64,000 nucleotides of DNA from DATAOG01 sp963840925 (GCA_963840925.1 CAWJAY010000046.1:62001-126000); one strand, 5' to 3'. Positions 18,206-28,149 are shown, numbered from the stretch's first letter. The notes: generated from the sequence alone by a model not told the origin. A program made the numbers and translations.

Positions 18206-18220
18206 TTAACGGCTTGTTAA
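18206..18220. promoter_or_regulatory. CtrA-type box upstream of flgB
   Basis: TTAA (18206-18209), seven bases, TTAA (18217-18220): an exact match to the TTAA-N7-TTAA consensus of the alphaproteobacterial master regulator CtrA. It lies 92 nt before the flgB start in the csrA/flgB divergent gap. In an about 70% GC sequence such an AT-rich spaced palindrome is unlikely by chance, and CtrA control of early flagellar genes is well established in the class. Confidence 0.55.
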
Positions 18221-18311
18221 CCCCGCGAACCCTAGCCTGCAACGATTCGCAAGCGCGGTGCGGCCGGCTCGACCGCCGACTGCGCCCGCGACCGCCAGCG
18301 GAAGTCGTCGG

Positions 18312-18727
18312 ATGCCGGTCACCCAGGCGCCCTTGTTCAAGCTGATGTCGGCGCGGCTGGCCTGGCTCGGCGAGCGCGAGGTGGTCCTTGGCCAGAATCT
18401 GGCCAACGCCGACACGCCGGACTACCGGCCCCGCGATCTGCGCCCGGCCGACTTCGCCCGCCTGGCGGAGGGCTCGGCCAGCCAGGCCGGCCGGCTCGAG
18501 ATCGCCCGCACCGATCTGACCATCTCGGGGTCGGGACGCGCGCCCGGATCGGGCTCTCCAGCGAGCCGGCCGAGAGCGTCTACGAGACCACGCCTAACGG
18601 CAACGCCGTGATCCTCGAGGAGCAGATGGCCAGGCGCAGCCAGACCGCGCTCGACTACCAGCTGACCAGCAATCTCTACCGCAAGTACGTCGGCATGATG
18701 CGGATCGCCCTGGGCGCCCAGCCCTAG
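18312..18727 (+). CDS. flgB: Flagellar basal-body rod protein FlgB (one frameshift)
   Basis: About 138 aa. Proximal rod subunit. LFKLMSARLAWLGEREVVLGQNLANADTPDYRPRDL is the conserved N-terminal rod helix with the ANxxTPxY motif. A single-base loss between about 18,530 and 18,555 shifts reading to ESVYETTPNGNAVILEEQMARRSQTALDYQLTSNLYRKYVGMMRIALG, the conserved C-terminal helix. First gene of the flgBC-fliEQR-flhB unit, directly behind the CtrA-type box. Confidence 0.9.
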
Positions 18728-18748
18728 CCGGCGATCAGGAGGATCGAG

Positions 18749-19157
18749 ATGGATCTGAACCAGGCGATGCACGATCGCGGCGGCCGGCATGAAGGTCCAG
18801 GGCGTGCGCATGCGGATGCTGGCGCAGAACCTGGCCAACGCCGAATCCACCGCGACCGCGCCCGGCGGCAGCCCCTATCGCCGCCAGACGGTCACCTTCG
18901 AGAACGCGCTCGATCGCGAGCTCGGGGTCGAGCTGGTCGGGTCGCCCGCACCGGCGTCGACGGCACGCCGTTCCCGCTCCGCTACGACCCCGGCCATCCG
19001 GCCGCCAGACGCCGACGGCTACGTGATGATGCCGAACGTCAATCCGCTGCTCGAGATGATGGACCTGCGCGAGGCCCAGCGCTCGTTCGAAGCCAACCTC
19101 AACGCGCTGACGCTGGCCCGCTCGATGATCCAGCGAACCCTCGACCTGCTGCGCTGA
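18749..19157 (+). CDS. flgC: Flagellar basal-body rod protein FlgC (three indels)
   Basis: About 135 aa when repaired. An extra C near 18,769 separates MDLNQAM from TIAAAGMKVQGVRMRMLAQNLANAESTATAPGGSPYRRQTVTF; a lost base near 18,939 precedes VARTGVDGTPFPLRYDPGHPAA; an extra A near 19,007 precedes DADGYVMMPNVNPLLEMMDLREAQRSFEANLNALTLARSMIQRTLDLLR. Every part aligns with FlgC, including the C-terminal rod helix. Ribosome-binding site AGGAGG about 7 nt before the ATG. Confidence 0.9.
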
Positions 19158-19203
19158 CGACCCTGCTCGGCTCGCGCGCCCGCCGCTGCCAAGGAGCCCG
19201 CCC

Positions 19204-19516
19204 GTGGCCGACCCGACCGCCAGCCTGCGCCCCGCCGCGGCGGGCTTCGTCCAGACACCCAATCAGGCGGCCGCAGCAGCCGGCGCCGAGGCGCCGGCGG
19301 CGAGCTTCGGCGCGATGCTCGAGAAGGTGCTGAGCGATGCCGTCGACGCCGGGCGCCGGAGCGAGATCCAGGTGCGTCCAGGCGGTCGCCGGCGGCGCCA
19401 ACCTGCAGGAGGTGGTCGAGGCGGTCAACGCCGCGGAGATCACGCTGCAGACCGTGGTCGCGGTGCGCGACCGGATCATCACCGCCTACCAGGAAATCAT
19501 CCGCATGCCGATGTGA
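19204..19516 (+). CDS. fliE: Flagellar hook-basal body protein FliE (one frameshift)
   Basis: About 104 aa; joins the MS ring to the rod. The Ala-rich variable N-terminus leads to SFGAMLEKVLSDAVDAGRRSEIQ; an extra C near 19,375 shifts to VQAVAGGANLQEVVEAVNAAEITLQTVVAVRDRIITAYQEIIRMPM, the invariant FliE C-terminus. GTG start with AAGGAG at 19,190-19,195. Confidence 0.88.
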
Positions 19517-19545
19517 GCTGCGCATCCGCCGGTCCGCCGCCACAC

Positions 19546-19815
19546 GTGACCCCGGAGCAGGTCCTCGACGTCGCCCGCGAGGCGATCTTCGTCGCTGATC
19601 AAGATCGGCGCGCCGATCATGCTGCGTGGCGCTGGTCGTCGGCGTGCTGATCGCGCTGCTCCAGGCGCTGACCCAGATGCAGGAGATGACGCTCTCGTTC
19701 GTGCCCAAGATCCTGGCGATCTTCCTCGACCATCGTGCTGACGCTGCCGTTCATGATCGCGACCCTGGTCGGCTTCGGCGAGGAGCTGTTCCAGCACATC
19801 GCCGGGCTCGGCTGA
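19546..19815 (+). CDS. fliQ: Flagellar export protein FliQ (three indels)
   Basis: About 88 aa, two transmembrane helices, part of the FliPQR export gate. MTPEQVLDVAREAIFV then, after shifts near 19,594 and 19,625, LIKIGAPIML and ALVVGVLIALLQALTQMQEMTLSFVPKILAIFL, and after another near 19,731, IVLTLPFMIATLVGFGEELFQHIAGLG. QALTQMQEMTLSFVPK is the family signature. GTG start. fliP is not adjacent. Confidence 0.88.
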
Positions 19816-19843
19816 CGCCGTCCGGTCCGGGCCCGGCGCCGCG

Positions 19844-20612
19844 ATGCTGTCCGAGCTGCTCGCCGGGCGATCTGTTCGCGTTGCTGTTGATCTTCGTGCG
19901 CACCGGCAGCGCGCTGATGGTGATGCCAGGGTTCGCCGAAGCCTACGTCGGCGCCCGCGGTCCGGCTGCTGCTCGCGCTGGCGGTGAGCGTCGTGCTGGC
20001 GGGGCCGCTCGCGCCCGCGCCTGCCGGCCTGCCGGCGGCGCCGCTCGAGCTCGCGCGGTCTGCTCGGCGGCGAGGCGCTGCTCGGCCTGTTTCTCGGCGC
20101 GGCCGCGCGGTTCGCCTTCGCCGCGCTGCACGTCGCCGGCACGACGCTGGCATTCCAGTCGGGCCTCGCAGCGGCGGCGATCTTCGATCCCAACGAGGGC
20201 GACCCAGGGCACGCTGCCGGGCAACTTCCTGATCACGACCGCGCTGGTGCTGCTGTTCGTCACCGACGGCCACCACCTGCTGCTGCAGGCGCTGGCGGCG
20301 AGCTACGCCGGCCTGCCGGCCGGGCGCGCGCCGCCGCTCGGCGACATGGCCGAGCTCTTGACCCGGCTGCTCGGCGAGGCGTTCGCGCTCGGCGTGCGGA
20401 TCGCGGCGCCGCTGCTGCTGGTCAGCCTGCTGATGTATCTCGCGCATGGGCGTGCTCAACCGCCTGATGCCGACCTTCCAGGTCTTCTTCATCGCCCTGC
20501 CGCTGCAGATCCTGGCCGCGTTCGCGACCATCATGCTGTCGTTCGGCGCCGGGCTGCTGGCGTTCTTCGAGCCTGCTCGAGGACGCGCTCGGCGCTGCTC
20601 GCCGGCGGCTGA
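19844..20612 (+). CDS. fliR: Flagellar export protein FliR (about seven indels)
   Basis: About 254 aa, polytopic export-gate subunit. Pieces in order: MLSELLAG, DLFALLLIFVRTGSALMVMPGFAEAYVGA, RLLLALAVSVVLAGPLAPA, LLGGEALLGLFLGAAARFAFAALHVAGTTLAFQSGLAAAAIFDPNE, TQGTLPGNFLITTALVLLFVTDGHHLLLQALAASY, then MGVLNRLMPTFQVFFIALPLQILAAFATIMLS. Indels lie near 19,866, 19,960, 20,059, 20,198, 20,445, 20,573 and 20,591; most are single inserted G or C. The flhB start follows 5 nt after the stop. Confidence 0.88.
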
Positions 20613-20617
20613 CGCCG

Positions 20618-21702
20618 ATGGCCGACGAGCAGGACGCACGGCCAGAAGACCGAGGAGCCGACCCAGCGGCGCCTCGACGAGGCCCGCCGCAAGGGCCAGG
20701 TCGCGAGCTCGCGCGAGGTCAATCACGCCTGATCCTGGGCGCCGGCGCGCTGCTGGTCGGCATCGCTGGCGCCAGGCGGTCGCCGGCGACGCTGGCGGTC
20801 GGCGCTGCGCCCGCTGCTGGCGCGGCCCCACGAGCTTCGCGCTCGCGCCGATCGACCTCGAGCGGGTGCTGGCGAGCTGCTCGGCGAGGTCGGCGGCGCG
20901 CTGCTGCTCGTGGCCGTGCATGCTGATCGCCGCCGCGCTCGCCGACCGGCGTGATCCAGAACGGGCTCGTGCTCAGCGCCGAGCCGCTGACGCCCAAGGC
21001 TCGAGCGGGTCTCGCCGCTGGCCGGCGCCAGGCGCCTGTTCTCGCTGCGCTCGCTGATCGAGTTCGGCAAGGGCGTGCTCAAGATCACGCTGGTCGGCGC
21101 GGCCGGCGTCGCGCTGCTCTGGCCGGCGTCGGCGCGGATCGTCGGCGCCGACCGAGCTCGAGGGCCGGCCCGCTGCTCGCGCTGCTGCACGAGCCTGGCG
21201 CTGCGGCTGCTGGCGGGCGTCGCCGCTGCTGGTCGGGCTGATCGCCCTGCTCGACGTCCTCTATCAGCGCTTCGAGCATCGCAAGCAGCTGCGCATGTCG
21301 CGCCGCGACCTGCAGGACGAGTTCAAGCAGACCGAGGGCGACCCGTTCATCAAGGCGCGCCTGCGCAGCCTGCGCCTGGAGCGCGGCGCGCCGGCGCATG
21401 ATGGCCGAGGTGCCGAGCGCGACCGTGGTGGTCACCAACCCGACCCACGTCGCGGTGGCGCTGCGCTACGACGGCGAAGCCATGGCGGCGCCGCAGGCTG
21501 GTCGCCAAGGGGCTCGGCCCGCTCGCCGAGCGCATCCGCGACGGTCGCCCGCGCGCATCGGCGTGCCGATGGTCGAGAACCCGCCGCTCGCGCGCGCGCT
21601 GCACGCCGGCGGTCGAGCTCGAGCGCCGAGGTGCCGCCGGCGCACTACCGCGCGGTCGCCGAGGTGATCGGCTACGTGCTGCGTCTGCGCGCCCGGCGCT
21701 GA
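20618..21702 (+). CDS. flhB: Flagellar export switch FlhB (about fifteen indels)
   Basis: About 355 aa. Substrate-specificity switch of the flagellar export apparatus. The N-terminal GQKTEEPTQRRLDEARRKGQVASSREV is classical; four transmembrane segments follow in shifting frames; the cytoplasmic part KQLRMSRRDLQDEFKQTEGDPFIKARLR is intact, and the autocleavage motif NPTH (21,437-21,448) is followed by VAVALRYDGEAMAAP and MVENPPLARALH. The densest indel load in the window; no reading frame stays open for more than about 150 nt in the first two-thirds, yet every conserved residue block is there. Confidence 0.88.
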
Positions 21703-21849
21703 CCGGGCCAAAGACCCCTACCGGAGTACGTTGACCGCCTGCCGGCGGCGGCCGGGCAACGGTTCGATTCACCGCGCTTCCCTACCCTCCGGACCCAATC
21801 AAACGCCTCAGGTCCAACCGCCTGAATTCAGGTAGGGAGTGGGAAACTC

Positions 21850-22566
21850 GTGGATACTGCCTTGAAGGCGCTCGCCATGCTGGGCGGGCTGCTCTGCATG
21901 GCCCCGGCGGCTGCGGCGAGCACGCCGCCGCAGCTGTTCGGCACCGTTGAGTTCCGGGTCGAATTCGCTGGCGGCCCTGCCGCAGTGGCAGCACGTGCTC
22001 CGTCAGATCGACCGTGAACACCGGACTCTACCGGGCCTGCGCCGCCTCAGCCGCGATCTCCGCCTGCCCGACCCGCAGCGCCCTCGCGTGGCAGGCCATG
22101 CTCAAGAGCCAGGCCGGCCAGCGGCCGTTCGACCAGATTCAGGCGGTCAACCAGTTCCTCAACCAGTGGCAGTACAAGACCGACGAGCAGAACTACGGCC
22201 AGCGCGACTATTGGGCCGCGCCGCTCGAGTTCCTGCGCCGCTCGGGCGACTGCGAGGACTATGCGATCGTCAAGTACGTGAGCCTGCGCCAGCTCGGCTT
22301 CGCCGCCGACCGATCTGCGCCTGGTGGTGTTGCGCGACGTCGTCGCGCGACCTGCCGCACGCCGTGCTCGCGGTCTATCTCGACGGCCAGGTCTACGTCC
22401 TGGACAATCTGAGCCGAGCGCCGTGCTGCCGCAGGAGCAGGTGAGCCAATACGTGCCCTACTACTCGATCAACGAGACGACGCGCTGGGCCCACGTCCCG
22501 CCAGCCGAGACCGTCGCCTCGTCGAGCCCGGCCGCGGTATCGTCGCCGGGCGTCGGTCGCCGCTGA
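21850..22566 (+). CDS. LapG-like periplasmic cysteine protease (BTLCP, peptidase C93; frameshifted)
   Basis: About 237 aa. Signal peptide in residues 1-24 (ALAMLGGLLCMAPAAAAS), then LFGTVEFRV, NSLAALPQWQHVLRQID, YRACAA, ALAWQAMLKSQAGQRPFDQIQAVNQFLNQWQYKTDEQ and the catalytic centre: Cys in RRSGDCEDYAIVKYVSLRQLGF, His in DLPHAVLAVYL, Asp in VYVLDNLS. Ends PYYSINETTRWAHVPP. At least five one-base shifts. LapG proteases clip the retention module of large biofilm adhesins when c-di-GMP is low; adjacency to a type I exporter (22.6-28.1 kb) supports that role here. GTG start. Confidence 0.82.
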
Positions 22567-22572
22567 GCGGAC

Positions 22573-23956
22573 CTAGCGCTCGCGCAGCGCCCGCTCCTTG
22601 GCCCTCAGGATCGGCTTCAGGAGGTAGTCCATGACCGTCTTCTCGCCGGTCAGGATGTCGACCTGAGCGGTCATGCCAGGCATGATCGGCAACGGCTCGC
22701 CGGCCTTCTCGAGCGCGTTGTCGTGGGTGCGCACGCGGACCCGGTAGAAGTTCTCGCCGCGGTCGTCGGCGATCGATGTCCGCGCTGATGTCCTCGACCA
22801 CGCCCTTGAGGCCGCCGTAGATCGAGAAGTCATAGGCGGTGACCTTGACCATCGCCTCCTGGCCCGGGTGCAGGAAGCCGATGTCGGCCGGCCGGACCTT
22901 GGCCTCGATCAGCAGCGTGTCCTCGAGCGGCACGATCTCGACCAGGTCCGCGCCCGGCTGGACCACGCCGCGCACGGTGTTGACCAGCAGGCGCTTGATC
23001 GTGCCGCGCACGGGCGAGCGGACCTCGGTGCGCTGGACCTGGTCGGCGGCAGCCTTGATCACCTCGGCCAGCGCCGTCGCCTCGGGCTGGATCGCGTTGA
23101 GCTCGCGTTGCGCCTCGGCGCGGAAGTTCGAGCTGGCGCTCCTCGATCCGCCGCTCGGCCTCGCCGAGCGCCGACTCGACCCGCGGCAGCGCGAGGCGCG
23201 CGGCATCCAGCTCGCCGGTCAGGTCGTTGACCTCGCGCTGGAGCGCAAGAAGCCGACCTTGGAGACCACCCGGTTGGCGGCGAGCGGCGCGGTGATCGCG
23301 AGCTCCTCTTCGGCCAGCGCCTGCGAGCGGGTCGAGCTGGTCGAGCCGGGCTTCGAAGCTCGGTCAGCTCCTGCCCCCGCTGCTCGGCCTGGCTGCGCAG
23401 GATCGCGATCTCTGACTGCAGGTCTTCCTGGCGAGCCTGATGCAGCGCGTGTTCGTTGGTCGCGACCTCGGGCGCGTCCGCCAAGACCTCGGGCGGAAAC
23501 GTGAGCGCCGTGTTGTCGACCTCGGCGCGCAGCCGGGCGAGCGCGCCCAGCAGGGCCAGATGGCGCTGCCGGTTCTCGCGCAGATCGCTCGCCGCGCGCA
23601 CGTTGTCGATCCGCAGCAGCACCTCGCCCGGCTCGACGACCTCGCCCTCGCGGGCATCGATCGCAGCGACGATGCCGCCTTCGAGGTTCTGCACCTTCTG
23701 CACCTGGCGGGACGGGATCACCTTGCCGTCGCCGCGCGTGACCTCGTCGAGCTCGGCCCAGCTCGCCCAGGCGAAGAACAAGGCGAAGAAGCCGATGATG
23801 ATCAGCAGCAGCAGATGGGTGAAGGCGCGCGGCCCCATCAGCCGCGCGCTGGTCGGCCCGACGATGAAATCGGCATCCGCCTTGCGCAGCCGGGGGCGGG
23901 CGCGGGTCGCGAGCGCGGTCTTGCTCGGGCCGCAGCGCGACCTCCCGGCTCGCCAT
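22573..23956 (-). CDS. HlyD-family type I secretion adaptor (LapC-like; frameshifted)
   Basis: About 455 aa across frames. Membrane-fusion protein linking the ABC exporter to the outer-membrane channel. A single N-terminal transmembrane helix (AFTHLLLLIIIGFFALFFAWASWAELDEVTRGDGKVIPS) is followed by KVQNLEGGIVAAIDAREGEVVEPGEVLLRID (first lipoyl half), a long coiled coil rich in Glu/Arg/Leu, and TEVRSPVRGTIKRLLVNTVRGVVQPGADLVEIVPLEDTLLIEAKVRPADIGFLHPGQEAMVKVTAYDFSIYGGLKG, ending in IMPGMTAQVDILTGEKTVMDYLLKPI, the canonical HlyD C-terminus. Four to six indels. Convergent with the LapG-like gene, 6 nt apart. Confidence 0.88.
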
Positions 23957-23967
23957 GCCAGCCCCCT

Positions 23968-26322
23968 TCAGGTCTGCGCCCGGATCCGGCCGGCGGCGAG
24001 CGCCTTGAGAACGTCATCGCGCGGCCCGTCGGCGACCACCCGGCCAGCCTCGAGGACGACCAGCCGCTCGACCAGCGAGAGCACCGAGGCCCGATGGGTC
24101 ACCAACAGCAGGCTCTTGCCCGCCAAGACCTCGCCCAGGCGCTGCTTGAACCGGTTCTCGGCGCCGTTGTCCATCGCGCTGGTCGGCTCGTCGAGGACCA
24201 GGATCGGCGGGTCGAGGAGCAGCGCCCGCGCGACCGCAACCGCCTGGCGCTGGCCGCCGGACAGGCTCTCGCCGCGCTCGCCGACGTTGAGGTCGAAACC
24301 CAGCGGATGGCGGGCGACGAAGTCCTCGACCCCGGCAATCTGCGCTGCTCGCAGGACCGCCTGATCATCGGCGAACGGCGCCCCGAGCGTGATGTTGTCG
24401 CGTACGCTGCCATGGAACAGGAACACGTCCTGGAGCACGCAGCCGATGTTGCGGCGCAGGTCGGCGGGATCGATCTGGCGGAGATCGGTGCCGTCGATCA
24501 GCACCGCACCCTGGTCGGGCTCGTAGAGCCCGAGCACCAGCTTCTCGATCGTCGTCTTGCCCGAACCGATCCGGCCGATCAGGCCGACCCGCTCACCGGG
24601 CTTGATCGCGAACGAGACCGCGTCGAGCGCCGGGAACTTCTGGCCCGGGTAGCTGAAGGTGACGTTCTTGAACTCGATCTCGCCACTTAGCTCTGGCCGG
24701 TGCAGGAAGCGGACCTGGCGCGGCCGCTCGACCGGCAGCGCCATGACCTGGTTGAGGGCATCGTAGGACGCCCGCGCCTGATGGTAGCGGGTCAGTATGC
24801 CGGCGACCTGCGCGAGCGGCGCCATCGCACGGCCGGTGATGATCGTGCAGGCGACCAGCGCGCCGACCGTCATCAGCCCCTCGCCGATGCGGTAGACGCC
24901 GAACACGACGACGCCGACCGTGACCAGGTTCTGCGCCAGCGCCGAGAAGTTGACGCCGAGCGCGGACAGCCAGCGCGCGCGCGTGGCCGAGAGCGCGGTG
25001 GCGCTCACGAACTGCTCCCAGTTGCGCTGCATCCGGCCCTCGGCGCCGACGCTCTTGATCGTCTCGAGCCCGCTGATGCTCTCGACCAGGATCCCGTGCT
25101 TCTGGGCCGCCTCCTTGAACGTCCGGCGGACCACGCGGTTGAGCGGGACCTGCAGGCAAAGGCCGACGCCAATCACCAGCGGCACCGCGACTGCGGGCAC
25201 GATCGCGATCGGGCCGCCGAGCCACCATACGATCAGGATGAAGAAGATCACGAACGGCAGATCGACCAGCGTCACCAGGCTGGCCGAGGTGAAGAAGTCG
25301 CGCAGGCTCTCGAACTCGCGCAGGTTGTTGGCGAACGCGCCGGCCGAGGTCGGCCGCGCCGCCATCCGGATGCCCAGCACCTGCTCGAAGATCCGGCTGG
25401 CGAGCTTGATGTCGGCGATCTTGCCGGCGACTGTCGACGAAATAGCCGCGCAGGTTGCGCAGCACGAAATCGAACAGGAACACGGTCAGCGCGCCCGCGG
25501 CCAGGACCCAGAGGGTCTCGAGCGCGTTGTTGGGCACGACCCGATCGTAGACGTTCATGATGAACAGCGGGCTCGCGAGCGCGAAGGTGTTGATCAACAC
25601 GGCCGCCAGCATGACTTCGGCATAGATCGGCCAGGCCTGGGCCAGCGTGCCCCAGAACCAGCTGCCGGCCTGCGGGCTCTCGACCTGCTCGGCGCGCCGG
25701 TCGAAGCGCACCTCGGGGCGCGCAAACAGGGCGTAGCCGGTATAGCGCTGGGCGAGGTCGGCGAGCGACAGCTCGAGCGAGCCACGACCGGTTTCCGGGA
25801 CCAGGACCCGCGCCCGGTCGCCCGCCAGCAGCTCGACCAGGACGCAGGCGCCGCGCCCCTCCAGAAGGAGGATGCAGGGCAGCGTGAAGTCGCTGATCGC
25901 AGGCAGCGCACGGCGCACTAGACGAGCGCTGAGCCCGGCGCGTTGCGGCGGCCCGGATCGCCAGCTCCGGGGTCATGCGGCCGTCCTCGAGCGGCAGGCC
26001 CGCCTTGAGCACCTCGGCCGAAGCCGGCCGCTCCAGCAGCTGGGTCAGCGCAACCAGGCAGGTCAACAGCGGATCATCGAACGCGGCCGCCTTGGCCACG
26101 CCGGGCCAGGAGGGTGCTGTGGCGGGGACCGGTTCGGTCGTCGCCGGGTCGCTCGTGGCGGGCCGCGGCGATGTCCAGCGGCGAGGGGAGCGCCGAACCA
26201 ATCGCGGGCTGGTCGGTCGAGGACCCGCTGCTCGCATCGTCAGCGGCGGCCGGCCTCGGCCGATGCGCAGCGACGGCAGAGGACGAGGGATCGCCCGGGA
26301 TCCGTCGGATCGGCGGCGCCAT
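23968..26322 (-). CDS. Type I secretion ABC permease/ATPase (LapB/LssB type; frameshifted)
   Basis: About 785 aa. Order of parts: a Pro/Ser/Ala-rich N-terminal extension; a C39-like domain without catalytic Cys (DDPLLTCLVALTQLLERPASAEVLKAGLPLEDGRMTPELAIRAA, QRAGLSARLVRRALPAISDFTLPCILLL); six transmembrane helices (IYAEVMLAAVLINTFALASPLFIMNVYDRVVPN...); and an ATPase with Walker A IGRIGSGKTT, signature LSGGQRQAV and Walker B ILVLDEPTSAMD. The dead C39 domain is typical of exporters of giant adhesins, which keep their N-terminal retention module. Shifts near 26,130, 25,925 and 25,430. ATG at 26,322 chosen with an upstream GAGTGAG; 12 nt separate it from the HlyD gene. Confidence 0.88.
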
Positions 26323-26682
26323 CTCACTCAAGTCCTTCGCGGCCGCCCCACTCATGGATCGCAATGCTTGTACTTGGGGTTGATCGGTCCATTCCGAGCG
26401 GACGGATAGGGATCGTGCCCGCCCGAGGCAGTGGCCCCACGTGTTGCAGTACACAATGCGCTCGTTCTCGACAACGGCGTTGCGCGGTCCGACGGCCGAC
26501 CTGACCCCGCCAAAGATCAGGCCCCGACGGTCGCATTCACAAGCACGTCTTGGCAAACGATCGACGGCATGCTCCGCAGGCAACACCAGCGCGGGCGTCC
26601 AAATCCGGCCGAAGCCTAAACAATTGACGCAATCCGAGGCAAGAACTATCAAGCTTAACAATAACCCAATCAACCTACGGCT
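26323..26682. other. Divergent intergenic region between exporter and TolC genes
   Basis: 360 nt between the ABC exporter (minus) and the outer-membrane channel (plus). The left two-thirds has no recognised element. The right third (26,610-26,690) is distinctly AT-rich and holds the promoter-like hexamers given separately. No convincing ORF. Confidence 0.6.
26624..26652 (+). promoter_or_regulatory. Putative sigma-70 promoter of the TolC-like gene
   Basis: TTGACG at 26,624-26,629, exactly 17 nt, then TATCAA at 26,647-26,652, in the AT-rich part of the divergent gap. Close to the vegetative consensus (5/6 and 4/6). It lies about 30 nt before the proposed start of the outer-membrane gene. Confidence 0.4.
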
Positions 26683-28149
26683 TTGTCGGGTCGTCGATTC
26701 GAGCAGGTAGGTCGGCAGAATGGGAATCACCGGGAGCGTCTTCGTTGTCGATCATCGGCCGCGATCCTGATCGCCACCGGCGCGCCGATCGCCTGCCTGA
26801 TGGCGGTCGGAGTCGCCGGGGCCACCTCGCTCGAGGACAGCGTGCGGGCATCGCTCGCGACCAATCCCGACGTCGGCGTCGTGCAGGCGGACCGCGAGGC
26901 GATCGACCAGGAGCTGCGACAGGCGCGCGCCGGCTATCTGCCCTCGATCGACCTGCGCGGTGCGGCCGGTCCCGAGTTCAGCAACAGTCCGGGCACCCGC
27001 AACCGGAGCACGCGGCCGCCGGGAGCCGACGCCTCGACGACCCTGATGCGCTACGAATCGCAGATCACGCTGTCGCAGATGCTGTTCGACGGCTTCGAGA
27101 CCCAGAGCGAGGTCGATCGGCAGCTCAAGCGGATCAACTCCGCCGCCTGCCGGGTCGAGGAGGCGGCCGAGTTTGTGGGCCTGGACGCGATCGAGGCCCA
27201 CCTCGATGTGCTGCGCAACCAGGTGCTGGTCCAGCTCGCGCGCGAGAACGTGGATGAGCATCAGCGCCTAGGCAGCAGGGTCCGGCAACTCGAGGCCCAG
27301 GGTGCCAGCTCGATCGCCGACGTCCGCCAGAGCGAGGCCCGGATCGCGGCCGCGCAGACCTCGCTTTCGACCGCGATTGGCAATCTGCGCGATGCCGAAG
27401 CCCGCTACATCGGTGTGGTCGGGATGCCGGCGGAGAGCCTGGAGGATCCGGTGGTACCGATCGCGGCCCTGCCCGAGAGCCAGGAGGCGGCAGCGGCCAA
27501 GGCGGCCGCGGACAACCCGACGGTCGAGATTGCCAACGCCGACATCGAGGTCGCCAAGGCCGAGCTCACCGGCTCGCGCGCGGGCTATTTCCCGCGGCTC
27601 GATCTCGAGCTCGGCGCCGCCGCCAACCGCAACCTGGACGGCGTCAAGGGCGGCGACGTCGACGCGCAGGCCCTGCTCGTCCTCCGCTACAATCTGTTCC
27701 GCGGCGGCGCCGACATCGCCCGCGAGCGCGAGGCCTTCTCGCGGGTCAGGGAGGCGCGCGAGGGTCTCCGCCAGGCGCAGCGCGACGCCGAGGAGCAGGC
27801 CCGGATCGCCCACAACGCGCTGACCACGGCCCAGGCGCGCCTCGAATCGCTGCGCGCGACCGTCGAGGCGCAGCGCGCGACCCGCGATGTCTATGCGCAG
27901 CAGTTCGATCTCGGCCAGCGCAGCCTGCTCGATCTGCTCGACGCCGAGAACGAGCTGTTCGTCGCCCGCTCCAACCTGACGACCGCGCAGTTCACCGAGA
28001 TGTTCGGCGTCTATCGCGTGCTCGCGGTGACCGGCGATCTGCTGATGACGCTGGATGTCGATCGGCCCAAGCAGTCGATCGACATCTACCGCGAGCGTCA
28101 GGAGCCGATTCACGAGGAGGTGCCCGCGAGCGACGGAACTAGCGGCTGA
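26683..28149 (+). CDS. TolC-family outer-membrane protein of type I secretion (LapE-like)
   Basis: About 488 aa. Trimeric channel-tunnel component. After a signal-like segment (AAILIATGAPIACLMAVGVAGATS) come two homologous halves of long helices: SLEDSVRASLATNPDVGVVQADREAIDQELRQARAGYLPSIDL, the beta-strand region YESQITLSQMLFDGFETQSEV, and the second repeat AKAELTGSRAGYFPRLDLELGAAANRN...LLVLRYNLFRGGADIARER. The end FDLGQRSLLDLLDAENELFVARSNLTTAQF is the TIGR01844-type signature. The start is uncertain: the frame offers TTG at 26,683 while the ATG at 26,719 is out of frame, so an indel near the start is possible. Divergent from the ABC/HlyD pair. Confidence 0.88.
   Translation: MSGRRFEQVGRQNGNHRERLRCRSSAAILIATGAPIACLMAVGVAGATSLEDSVRASLATNPDVGVVQADREAIDQELRQARAGYLPSIDLRGAAGPEFSNSPGTRNRSTRPPGADASTTLMRYESQITLSQMLFDGFETQSEVDRQLKRINSAACRVEEAAEFVGLDAIEAHLDVLRNQVLVQLARENVDEHQRLGSRVRQLEAQGASSIADVRQSEARIAAAQTSLSTAIGNLRDAEARYIGVVGMPAESLEDPVVPIAALPESQEAAAAKAAADNPTVEIANADIEVAKAELTGSRAGYFPRLDLELGAAANRNLDGVKGGDVDAQALLVLRYNLFRGGADIAREREAFSRVREAREGLRQAQRDAEEQARIAHNALTTAQARLESLRATVEAQRATRDVYAQQFDLGQRSLLDLLDAENELFVARSNLTTAQFTEMFGVYRVLAVTGDLLMTLDVDRPKQSIDIYRERQEPIHEEVPASDGTSG

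Noticed and set aside
18312..21702. Programmed ribosomal frameshifting in flagellar genes
   Set aside because: Shifts number dozens, occur at no common slippery heptamer and in conserved domains, and also hit purK and the exporter; programmed shifting does not do this.
21715..21790. tRNA-like TTCGATTC loop sequence
   Set aside because: No matching D or anticodon arms or acceptor stem could be folded around it.
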